Below are positions 8,791-16,958 of a stretch of 64,000 bases of DNA, piece by piece; positions within the stretch are counted from its first letter, which is position 1; every line of letters begins with the position of its first letter. The translations under genes were made by a program, and so were the position numbers. The DNA comes from Bog-159 sp963843255 (GTDB lineage: Bacteria; Acidobacteriota; Terriglobia; Bryobacterales; Bryobacteraceae): contig CAWJJQ010000007.1 of the NCBI GenBank assembly GCA_963843255.1, forward strand, positions 1-64,000, written 5' to 3'. The notes beneath the pieces were generated by a model. The model searched no databases, was not told the origin of the DNA, and was given only the letters and a program-made list of their open reading frames with translations.

Positions 8791-11256
8791 GCATGTTTCG
8801 TAACGAATCCCGGAGACTACCGCACGGCCTGGCCGACCTGCTGCTGCCGTTTGCCTTGATCGACGACGGCATCCTGCTCCAGCAGGACGGTTCCCTGCTC
8901 ACGGGCTGGTCCTATCGCGGCCCGGATATGCTCTCAGCCAGCACGGCCGAGATGGAGGCGCTCAGCGCGCGCCTCAACGCCGCGTTGCGGCTGGGTACCG
9001 GATGGATGGTGCAATGCGATGCCATCCGCTCACGCGCCCCCGGCTATCCCGAACGCGGCAGCTTCCCCGATCCGGTCACGCGCGTGATCGACGACGAGCG
9101 CCGCCAGCAATTCATGCAGGAAGGCGCGCATTTTGAATCCGAGTACTTTCTCACCTTAACGTATCTTCCTCCGTTGGCCGCCGAAGAGCGAGTCAAAGGC
9201 TGGCTGTACGACGGCCGGAACAACTCCACGGGACGAGCCGCCCAGGCAGCTCTGGAGCATTTCCGCGCCAAGGTCGAAGGCTTTGAGAATGTGTTCAGCG
9301 CGCTGTTCCACACGGAGCGGCTCGCCAACATCGCAGACGATACTGGTTTCACGTACGACGCGCTGTTGAGATACTTGCATCGCGCGATTACCGGCATTGA
9401 TCACCCCTTCGCACGACCCGCGATCCCCGTCGATCTGAACGATGTCCTCGCCTCGGAGGATTTCTCGGGCGGCGTGGAGCCGCGCATTGGCCGCAAGCAT
9501 ATTGGCGTCCTGGCCATCGACGGCTTTCCTCAATTGAGTTCGCCCGGCATCTTGCGCGATCTGGACGCTTTGCCAATCGAGTACCGCTGGCATACCAGAG
9601 CCATCCTGCTCGACTCTCACGAAGCGCAAGGGTTGCTGGACACCCACCGCAAGAAGTGGCGCTCCAAGATGCGCGGATGGAAGGATCAGCTCCTCAAAAC
9701 CGCGGAGGGCGCCATCAACCTGCATGCCCGCGACATGGCCGCCGACGCCGAACAGGCGATGTCGCTGGCGGCTTCGGGAGACGTGCAATTCTGCCAGTAC
9801 ACCAGCACGATCCTGTGTCTTGGAAGAGGATGCTGCCACCTTGCACGACAGCGTGCGTAATGTCAGCAAGACGATTCAGAATCTGGGTTTCGGCTGTCGC
9901 CTCGAAACCATCAATGCGGTCGAGGCCTGGCGTGGCTCGATACCGGGAGATGGATATTCCAACGTCCGCCGGCCGCTGCTGCACACTCTGAATTTGGCGG
10001 ACATGCTGCCGGTCACCTCCGTCTGGGCGGGCCTGCGCGAGAACCCTTCCGCCCTCATGCCCAAGCACAGCCCGCCCGTGCTCTATGCCGCCACGACCGG
10101 CGCTACGCCGTTTCGCTTCAACCTGCATGTCTCCGACACTGGCCACACGTTGATTGTGGGTCCTACGGGAGCCGGCAAATCTACCGCGCTGGGTTTGATT
10201 GCGGCCCAGTGGTTCCGCTATCCAAACGCCAAGGTCTTCGCCTTCGACCGCGGCTATTCGTCCTGGCTACTCACGGTGGCGGCGTCCGGCGCCTTCTATG
10301 ACCTGGCAGGACCGCGCACCTCCCTCGCATTCTGCCCGTTGGCTGCGCTCGACGAGGATAGCGACCTGACTTGGGCCGTGGGATGGGTCGAAGCCCTCTG
10401 CGAGCTTAACGGGTTGAAGTTCACTCCGCGCCACCGCAACGCCGTGGCGGAAGCCGTGGCGCGGCTTCAGCTCTCGCCCACCCGCACGCTGACCGAGCTG
10501 TCCGCCAACGTGCAGGATACCGATATCCGCGATGCCTTGGAGCACTTCACTGTAACCGGGCCGCTCGGTTCCTTGCTCGATGCCGAACGCGACTTACTCA
10601 GCGACGGTCGCTTCCTTACCTTCGAAATGGAAAACCTCCTACAGCTCGATGACAAAGCGGTCATCCCGGTGCTGCTCTATTTGTTCCGCCGCATCGAGCA
10701 ATCACTCGATGGCTCCCCCACGCTGGTCCTGCTTGACGAAGCATGGTCCTACCTGCAGCAGCCCACCTTCCGCCATCGGCTGAAAGACTGGCTCAAAACC
10801 ATGCGCCGCAGAAACGCCGTGGTGGTCATGGCTACTCAGCAGGTCAGCGACATCGCCAACTCCGAGATCGCCGATGTGGTCCTGGAGAATTGCCCGACCA
10901 AGATTCTGCTGCCCAACGCGGAGGCGCGCAACCCCGGCTCGCGCGAGTTCTATGGCCGCCTGGGCCTCAACGAGCGGGAACTCGAACTGCTGCAGGTGAG
11001 CGTTCCCAAGCAGCACTACTACGTGGTCAGCAAGTTGGGCCGCCGCCTGGTCGATTTGCGGCTGGGCAAGGTGGCGCTGGCCTGGCTCGGCGTCAGCGGC
11101 CAGGAGGACCGCCAGGTCGTCCAAAGCGTGATCGACGAATACCCCTCGACTTGGCGCACCGAATGGCTTCGTTTGAAAGTCCCCACTTGGTCCGATTACT
11201 TTCGCAGTCTGGAAACCCCTAAGAAGGAGGAAGAATCGTTATGCGTAAGTCTTTAG
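8787..11256 (+). pseudogene. trbE: TrbE/VirB4-family conjugation ATPase, split by one frameshift
   Basis: The N-terminal half (FALIDDGILLQQDGSLLTG to CQYTSTIL) is open from ATG 8787 to a stop at 9860. The rest continues in another frame from LEEDAATLHDSVRNVSKT to 11256. Removing one G from 'cttggaag' near 9820-9823 joins the halves cleanly. Walker A (IVGPTGAGKST) lies near joined residue 455 and Walker B (LVLLDEAWSYL) near 647. Joined length is about 822 aa, normal for TrbE. TrbE energises pilus biogenesis and substrate transfer at the inner membrane. If the indel is real, the apparatus is dead; if it is a read error, the gene is normal. The gene overlaps trbJ by 16 bp. Confidence 0.9.
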
Positions 11257-11957
11257 TCCTGCTGTTGCTCTTGCTTTTGTTTTGCTCCCCGCCCGGCCCC
11301 GCCTTGGCGGGTCCATACGCCACGGAAGTCACTCAGATCCTGAACCACGTCCAACTCGTGCTGTCGTATGCTGCGCAAGCCAACCAACTCGCGACGCAAA
11401 TCAAAATACTGGCCGACGCGATTAAGAATACCGTTAATAACCCGCACCAGCTTTTCTGGAACATCCAGGCGGACCTGAACGCGCTGGCCGGCATCGTGCA
11501 GGGCGGGCGCTCCCTGGCCTACTCGCTCGGCAATTACGACGCACTGTGGCATCAGACGTATCCCGGCTACGGCGGCTACGCACCGACTGGTTATTACAAC
11601 CGCTACCAAGCCTGGTCGCAAACCACGTTAGACACTGTCGTCGGCGCGATGCGCGCGGCCGGGATGCAAGGTCAGCAACTCAACAGTGAGGTCGCCCTGA
11701 TCCAGAATCTGGAAGCCCAATCGCAAAGCGCCGATGGCCGCCTGCTGGCGCTCAACGTCGCGACCCAAATGGCCGATCAGCAGGACCAACAGATGCAAAA
11801 GCTGCGCGAGCTCATGATGGCCGACATGCAGAGCAAAGCAGCCTACTACGGTACCGTGATCCAGCAGCAGGCCGATCAGACCGCGGCTTCCCAGTATTTC
11901 TTTCAATACGCGCCGGCAGCCCCCGATGGTAGTGGATTCTTGCCCGGATGGCACTAA
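11241..11957 (+). CDS. trbJ: TrbJ/VirB5-like conjugal transfer protein
   Basis: This 238-aa protein has a signal peptide: MRK, then LVLLLLLLLFCSPPGPALA, with cleavage after ALA. A long helical body follows (QILNHVQLVLSYAAQANQLA...), typical of TrbJ. VirB5/TrbJ proteins are periplasmic and pilus-tip components that help contact with the recipient. An AAGAAGGAGG ribosome site lies inside the end of trbE. The C-terminus, SGFLPGWH, nearly equals the C-terminus of the next gene product (TGFLPGWK). Confidence 0.88.
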   Translation: MRKSLVLLLLLLLFCSPPGPALAGPYATEVTQILNHVQLVLSYAAQANQLATQIKILADAIKNTVNNPHQLFWNIQADLNALAGIVQGGRSLAYSLGNYDALWHQTYPGYGGYAPTGYYNRYQAWSQTTLDTVVGAMRAAGMQGQQLNSEVALIQNLEAQSQSADGRLLALNVATQMADQQDQQMQKLRELMMADMQSKAAYYGTVIQQQADQTAASQYFFQYAPAAPDGSGFLPGWH

Positions 11958-11968
11958 GGGAGAACCGA

Positions 11969-12313
11969 ATGAGAACACACGTAATCCTAAGCTCTCTGTT
12001 GCTGCTGATGCTCTGCTCCTGTACGCGCGAGCGGCCCAGCCGCATCGTGAAACTGGCGGAACAGGCCGGCGCCGGTCAACTTTCTGAAGCAAGCACGGTT
12101 GATATGCGCGTGTGGTTGAACGGCCATCCGCAAATCGCCATCCGCGTGGATGCCCTTTGCGCTCCGGTGCGGACCAATGCACCAGCGGCTTGGCCTCAAA
12201 CTACCGAAGGGCGGTTGTGCGCAGCCGCGAGAGTCTCGGTTAGCCAGATCGACGCACAGCGTCATCCGCGTCCCAACCCGGATACCACGGGCTTTCTACC
12301 TGGATGGAAGTGA
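11969..12313 (+). CDS. Small lipoprotein at the trbK position
   Basis: The product is 114 aa from ATG 11969, behind GGGAGA. A signal peptide ends in the lipobox LLMLCSC, so a lipidated Cys near residue 18 is expected. TrbK of IncP plasmids is a small entry-exclusion lipoprotein encoded next to trbJ, and the position fits, but the sequence is not clearly TrbK. It ends in TGFLPGWK, shared with TrbJ. The final codons (cctggatggaag) also supply the ribosome site for trbF. Confidence 0.7.
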   Translation: MRTHVILSSLLLLMLCSCTRERPSRIVKLAEQAGAGQLSEASTVDMRVWLNGHPQIAIRVDALCAPVRTNAPAAWPQTTEGRLCAAARVSVSQIDAQRHPRPNPDTTGFLPGWK

Positions 12314-12315
12314 CT

Positions 12316-12981
12316 ATGGACCGCAAACCAATTCCCCTGGAGCACCCATACGCTGCGGCGCGTCACGAATGGGACGAGCGCTATGGAGGGCTGCTCACGC
12401 GCGCCCGAAATTGGCGCATCGCGGCGCTGCTGGCAGGCATCACCGCCTTTCTGGCAGTGGCGGGACTGCTGTGGTCCGCGGCGCATTCGCACGTAGTTCC
12501 CTTCGTGGTGCTGGTCGACCGGTTGGCCCGGCCGGTTGCCGCAGGCGTAGCCGACGAAACCACTGCCAACGACGACCGTCTCAAACGGGCCGCGTTATTC
12601 GGGTGGATCGAAAACCTGCGCACCGTCACTCCCGATGCGGTCGCCCAGCGCAAGGCCATCGACCGGGTCTACGCGCAGATTGCCAGCGCGACCCCGGCCC
12701 AGACTTTTGTTACGGAGTTCTATCGCGCCGCCTCGCCCTTCCAGCGCGCCCTGACCGAATCTGTGGCGGTGGAAGTCAAATCAGTGCTGGCGACCAGTGA
12801 TCGCACCTACGAGATCGAGTGGGATGAGACCACACGTGATCTCTACGGCGCAATCAAATCCGCGGAACACTGGAAAGGCTCGTTCACCATCGCCCTCAAT
12901 CCGCCCAAGGACGAACGCAACATTCGCATCAACCCGTTGGGCCTGTATATCGTCAACGCCAGTTGGACCAAGGTCTTATAA
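12316..12981 (+). CDS. trbF: TrbF/VirB8-like inner-membrane protein
   Basis: The product is 221 aa. I prefer ATG 12316 over 12304 because GGATGGAAG lies at proper spacing before 12316 and 12304 would overlap the previous gene. A short cytoplasmic part (PYAAARHEWDERYGGLL) is followed by one transmembrane helix (ALLAGITAFLAVAGLLWSAA) and a periplasmic NTF2-like domain with PAQTFVTEFYRAASP and NPLGLYIVNASW. VirB8-type proteins are assembly scaffolds linking the inner-membrane complex to the core. Confidence 0.93.
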   Translation: MDRKPIPLEHPYAAARHEWDERYGGLLTRARNWRIAALLAGITAFLAVAGLLWSAAHSHVVPFVVLVDRLARPVAAGVADETTANDDRLKRAALFGWIENLRTVTPDAVAQRKAIDRVYAQIASATPAQTFVTEFYRAASPFQRALTESVAVEVKSVLATSDRTYEIEWDETTRDLYGAIKSAEHWKGSFTIALNPPKDERNIRINPLGLYIVNASWTKVL

Positions 12982-12992
12982 GGAGAAAAATC

Positions 12993-13976
12993 ATGAAGCT
13001 CTTTTTTCTGTTTTCTGTTGGCTCGGTCTTGCTTGCCCAGACCGTCCCTGTGACCCGCAGACCAGCGCCTCAAACTCCACCGAACCTGCAGGACATCGCC
13101 GCCGGTGTCCAGGCTCTCGAACAAGCCGAGCCAGCGGTACCGGGCTTCGGCAAGTCTGCGGCGCCCATACCCAAGGACTTCAAACCACGCACCGATGTAC
13201 CACTGTCTCCGACCGCTGCGGCGGCCGTGGCCGCCAGCCAGCAGTGGGGCACGCAGACTAACACGCCCGCTGCCGGTGCGGATGGCCGCGTCCTTTATTC
13301 CTACGGCGCAGGCATGCCCACAGTGGTTTGCGCGCCCCTGCGCGTTTGCATCGTCGAGATGGAGCCCGGCGAAAAAATCGTGGGCGAGCCACACATTGGC
13401 GACGCAGTGAGATGGAATGTAGCCCCGGCGATTTACGGAGAAGGTCCGCAGGCCACCGCGTTGATCGTTCTGAAGCCGCAAGCTCCAGGCCTCGACACCA
13501 ATATGCTCATCACCACCGACCGCCGCGCCTACTATCTGCGGCTAATCTCCAAACCCGCCGACTACATCGCGCGGATCGCTTTCGCCTATCCCGACGACGA
13601 TCAACATCGCTGGCAGCGCCATCTGGTGGAGCAGCGGGCTGCGGAGGAGGAGGCGCGCGTGAAAGTATTGCCCGCCATGATCGCGGTTGAAAAGATGCAT
13701 TTCGATTACCGGATCGCTGGCGGCGACGAGCACCTGCGACCGCTGCGGGTCTTTGACGACGGCGCCAAGACTTACATTCAAATGCCCCCCGCCATCGAGC
13801 ACATGGAAGCCCCCGTGTTGCTGGTCATCGGCACAGACGGCCAGGGCACCATGACCAATTACCGTGTCCAACAGCAGACCTACATCGTCGACCGGCTCTT
13901 CGACCGCGCGCGCCTGGTGCTCGGCGCCGGTAAGAAGGCGCAGAAGGTGGAGATCAGCCGGGCCGGAAAAGAGTAA
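12993..13976 (+). CDS. trbG: TrbG/VirB9-like core-complex protein
   Basis: The start ATG 12993 follows AAGGAG. The product is 327 aa with a short signal peptide (LFFLFSVGSVLLAQT), a proline-rich linker, then beta-rich VirB9 domains: RVLYSYGAGMPTVVCAPLRV, TALIVLKPQ, RAYYLRLIS and the C-terminal FDYRI, GAKTYIQMP blocks. VirB9/TrbG forms the periplasmic and outer-membrane ring together with VirB10 (trbI, next gene). The gene lies 4 bp before trbI. Confidence 0.93.
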   Translation: MKLFFLFSVGSVLLAQTVPVTRRPAPQTPPNLQDIAAGVQALEQAEPAVPGFGKSAAPIPKDFKPRTDVPLSPTAAAAVAASQQWGTQTNTPAAGADGRVLYSYGAGMPTVVCAPLRVCIVEMEPGEKIVGEPHIGDAVRWNVAPAIYGEGPQATALIVLKPQAPGLDTNMLITTDRRAYYLRLISKPADYIARIAFAYPDDDQHRWQRHLVEQRAAEEEARVKVLPAMIAVEKMHFDYRIAGGDEHLRPLRVFDDGAKTYIQMPPAIEHMEAPVLLVIGTDGQGTMTNYRVQQQTYIVDRLFDRARLVLGAGKKAQKVEISRAGKE

Positions 13977-13980
13977 CTAA

Positions 13981-15498
13981 ATGGGACCAACCAACGAGCC
14001 AAGCGCCGGCAAACCGGCAGTTCCGCCAATCGCCGCGCCCACCGGCATCGACTTGCATCCTGCGCCTCGTCCCACCGTGCGCATCAGTAAGCGCGCCGGG
14101 ATCGCCATTATCAGTGTGCTCGCGTTACTCATGCTCGGTTTGGCGTGGGGCGGTTACCGGCGTAGCCTTCAGAACCAGGCCACCGCCCGCCAGGCTGGCC
14201 TGCCCCGAAGCGTCACGCCGGCCCACGCCGACGACCAACTGCTGCATGGAATCCCACCGGCGGACGCTTCGCTGGTACACCCGCAGAATGGCCTCGTACC
14301 CAAAGGCCCGAACCTTCTCCAAGCTCCCAACTTAACCGGCTTTCCGAATGTTGGCCCTGGTGCCGCCCTCAACTCTGCCGCCCCGTGCGGCCTGGATGCG
14401 ACCGGCATGCCCATGCGCTTCAACCCGCAGACTGGACAGCCCTGCGATCTCCCTGTGGAGCGCGTGGTCGTGCGCCAATCGCCGCCCAGAATGTCTCACG
14501 GCGGCATCCCGCCTCAGTCCGTTGCGCCACCCGAAGATAACGCCCGCGACGCTGCCTGGCAGCTTGAGCACGAAGCCATGCTGGCGCCCACTGCGACGGG
14601 TAGCAGCACGGCCCTCGGTGCCAGTTTGAAACCCGCGCTCGCCCAACTCGCTTCCTCAGGGGATCAGACGCCCAACCTGGCCGCCATCGGAAAAGCCCTC
14701 GGTTTAGGTTCCAACGCCAGCCCCGCGTCGGCCGCTGCCGTCACTGAGACCGATTATGAGGCCCAGAACGCACAAACGCGTAAGGATGCATTCCTAAAAG
14801 CCGCCCAAAACAAGGGCGCGGCCGAAGACTACCTCCGCTACACAAGGGATGCGCCGCTGTCCCGCTATGAGATTAAAGCCGGCTGGGAGATCCCCGCCGT
14901 TTTGGAGCAGAGCCTCAACTCCGATCTGCCGGGCGAGTTGAAAGCACTGGTCACCTCCAACGTTTACGACACCGCCACTGGCCAATACCTACTCATCCCA
15001 CAAGGCTCCCGGCTAGTCGGCAAATACGACTCCCGCGTCTCGTATGGCCAGGACGGCGTACAGGTGGTCTGGAGCCGGATCATCTTTCCGGACGCCTCCT
15101 CCATCGACCTCGACGGCATGATGGGACTCGATTCTCACGGCAACGCGGGTCTGCGCGATAAAGTCGACCGCCATTATAAACGCCTCATCGGCATGGAGGT
15201 TCTCACCTCTATGTTCATGGCCGCTTTCGCCATCTCGCAAAACCGCAGCCAGACCATCCTTGCCTATCCCAGTCCCAGTCAGGCTGCCGAAACCGCGGTA
15301 GGGCAGGAGCTGACTATGAGTGGCGCGCAAATGGCCCGCCGCAACATGAACGTGCAGCCGACCATCAAGGTGCCCGCGGGATACCGCTTCAACGTGCGCG
15401 TCAACCGCGACATCCTGTTTGAAGCGCCCTATGAACCGGCCCGGCCGCAAACGTTCGAGCCTCAGGCCCAGCGCTCCGCTTTCAGCGCGAGCAGGTAA
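13981..15498 (+). CDS. trbI: TrbI/VirB10-like core-complex protein
   Basis: In this 505-aa protein a cytoplasmic N-terminus of about 40 residues precedes one transmembrane helix (AGIAIISVLALLMLGLAWGG). A long proline- and alanine-rich periplasmic linker follows, then the conserved C-terminal beta-barrel: YEIKAGWEIPAVLEQSLNSD, GQYLLIPQGSRLVGKYDS and GLRDKVDRHYKR. VirB10 spans both membranes and gates the channel in response to ATPase activity. The start ATG 13981 lies four bases after the trbG stop. Confidence 0.95.
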   Translation: MGPTNEPSAGKPAVPPIAAPTGIDLHPAPRPTVRISKRAGIAIISVLALLMLGLAWGGYRRSLQNQATARQAGLPRSVTPAHADDQLLHGIPPADASLVHPQNGLVPKGPNLLQAPNLTGFPNVGPGAALNSAAPCGLDATGMPMRFNPQTGQPCDLPVERVVVRQSPPRMSHGGIPPQSVAPPEDNARDAAWQLEHEAMLAPTATGSSTALGASLKPALAQLASSGDQTPNLAAIGKALGLGSNASPASAAAVTETDYEAQNAQTRKDAFLKAAQNKGAAEDYLRYTRDAPLSRYEIKAGWEIPAVLEQSLNSDLPGELKALVTSNVYDTATGQYLLIPQGSRLVGKYDSRVSYGQDGVQVVWSRIIFPDASSIDLDGMMGLDSHGNAGLRDKVDRHYKRLIGMEVLTSMFMAAFAISQNRSQTILAYPSPSQAAETAVGQELTMSGAQMARRNMNVQPTIKVPAGYRFNVRVNRDILFEAPYEPARPQTFEPQAQRSAFSASR

Positions 15499-15503
15499 TC
15501 GCC

Positions 15504-16580
15504 ATGCAAGTCAGCCCTCCCACCCAGTTTCTCCAAACCTTCCAGCAGATGCGCGGCCAGTGGTTCGCCGCCGTGCAAGGACCGGCCCAGACCTTGTTCG
15601 GCCTGCTGGCCCTCATCGAATTCGCCTGGAGCGCAGCAGTGCTGGCCCTAGAACGTACCGATCTGCAATCCTGGACTGCCGGCCTCATCCGCAAACTGAT
15701 GTGGATCGGTGCATTCTATGCGCTGCTAGTCTTCGGTCCCACCTGGATCCCCGCCATCATTGACAGCTTCACGCAACTGGGCCAGCAAGCCAGTGGCGTC
15801 GGCCCACTGCAACCGGGCGCGGTTTTCCAGCGCGGCTTGGATATTGGCGGCGCGTTATTCGGTGGCGCCTCCGACGCCGGCTTCTTGTCTAATTTCGGCA
15901 CTGCGATGGCGATGGTCTTCGCCGCCATTCTGAGCTTTGTGGCCTTCTGCTTCATCAGCATCCAACTGGTTGCGGCCTTGGTGGAATCCTATATCGTCGT
16001 GGCCGCAGCCTTCTTCTTCCTGGGGTTCGGCGGCTCTCGCTGGAGCGCGCCATACGTAGAGAAATACATTGCGCTGGCCGTGGGCGTGGGCGTGAAGATC
16101 ATGGTCCTGTTCCTTCTGATCGGCGTGGGCATGGCGCTCTCCGCGGGCTGGGTAGCGGTCGCCCAAACCGTCGCCACATCCCCCAATCCGGCCATGGGCG
16201 CGCTCGACATCGTCGGCGAATCCCTGATCTTTCTCGCGCTCTGTTGGTTTGTCCCAAAGATCGTAGCCGGCGTGCTGGGCGGATCGCCAGCATTCACCGG
16301 TGGCGAAATCATCGCCGTCGCCACGCCGATCGCCTACGGTGCGGTCATGGCAGCGCAAACCGCGGTCAGTCTGGCTTCCAGCGGCATCGGCGCACTTGCC
16401 GGCGCCGGCCCTGGCGCGGGAGGTGCCGCAACGGCCAGCGCCGCGCCGCCCGGTCCAGTCGGACCGCCCGGCATGAGTGGTGCGAGCGCCTCAGGCGGCC
16501 AACCTGCGCCCCCAGCACTGCCCACCATGAACGCCGGTACAGGCCAGCCGGCGCCGCCGTCGAACAACAGCGCAGCCTGA
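15504..16580 (+). CDS. trbL: TrbL/VirB6-like polytopic membrane protein
   Basis: The 358-aa product shows the P-type TrbL pattern: an N-terminal FLQTFQQMRGQW region, five to six hydrophobic helices between residues 25 and 290, and a low-complexity Gly/Ala/Pro tail of about 65 residues. VirB6/TrbL builds the inner-membrane part of the channel. It begins 5 bp after trbI. The order J, K, F, G, I, L differs slightly from Ti plasmids (J, K, L, F, G, H, I), and no trbH is present. Confidence 0.9.
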   Translation: MQVSPPTQFLQTFQQMRGQWFAAVQGPAQTLFGLLALIEFAWSAAVLALERTDLQSWTAGLIRKLMWIGAFYALLVFGPTWIPAIIDSFTQLGQQASGVGPLQPGAVFQRGLDIGGALFGGASDAGFLSNFGTAMAMVFAAILSFVAFCFISIQLVAALVESYIVVAAAFFFLGFGGSRWSAPYVEKYIALAVGVGVKIMVLFLLIGVGMALSAGWVAVAQTVATSPNPAMGALDIVGESLIFLALCWFVPKIVAGVLGGSPAFTGGEIIAVATPIAYGAVMAAQTAVSLASSGIGALAGAGPGAGGAATASAAPPGPVGPPGMSGASASGGQPAPPALPTMNAGTGQPAPPSNNSAA

Positions 16581-16592
16581 TGGACGTGTCTT

Positions 16593-16958
16593 ATGCAAGC
16601 GCAACCAATTCCGAAAACCCCAGCCAAGGGCGCCATGCTCCAAGGCTGGCAACAGTCCCTCAGTGAGGCACACCAAATAGCCAAGATGGTGCTCGGACGT
16701 GCGGCCTCCACGGTCGTGGCGGAGCATAACAGCGGCATCTACCGAGGCGTGATCATCGGCCACACGCGCGATTACATCATCCAGCAAATTGGCAAGCAGG
16801 CCGCCGCCGTTATCCACTCCAAAGATCTGTTTCACGCACCCGATCGCGAGTTTCCATGGCCGGAGGTCGGCCGAGCGTTTTCCATTCATTACTCGCGGTC
16901 GCACGCCGTCGCACGGGAAATTCGCGAGAAGCTGCGCGAACACGGGCTAATCCGATGA
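16593..16958 (+). CDS. KfrB-domain-like small protein
   Basis: The product is 121 aa. The centre (YRGVIIGHTRDYIIQQIG, then AAAVIHSKDLF) resembles the KfrB-type domain, a small beta-rich fold found in proteins of conjugative plasmids and ICEs. The ends are helical. It is encoded between trbL and traG, with an ATGA overlap to traG, so it is translationally coupled to the coupling-protein gene. The assignment rests on a short motif. The biochemical role is unknown. Confidence 0.5.
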   Translation: MQAQPIPKTPAKGAMLQGWQQSLSEAHQIAKMVLGRAASTVVAEHNSGIYRGVIIGHTRDYIIQQIGKQAAAVIHSKDLFHAPDREFPWPEVGRAFSIHYSRSHAVAREIREKLREHGLIR

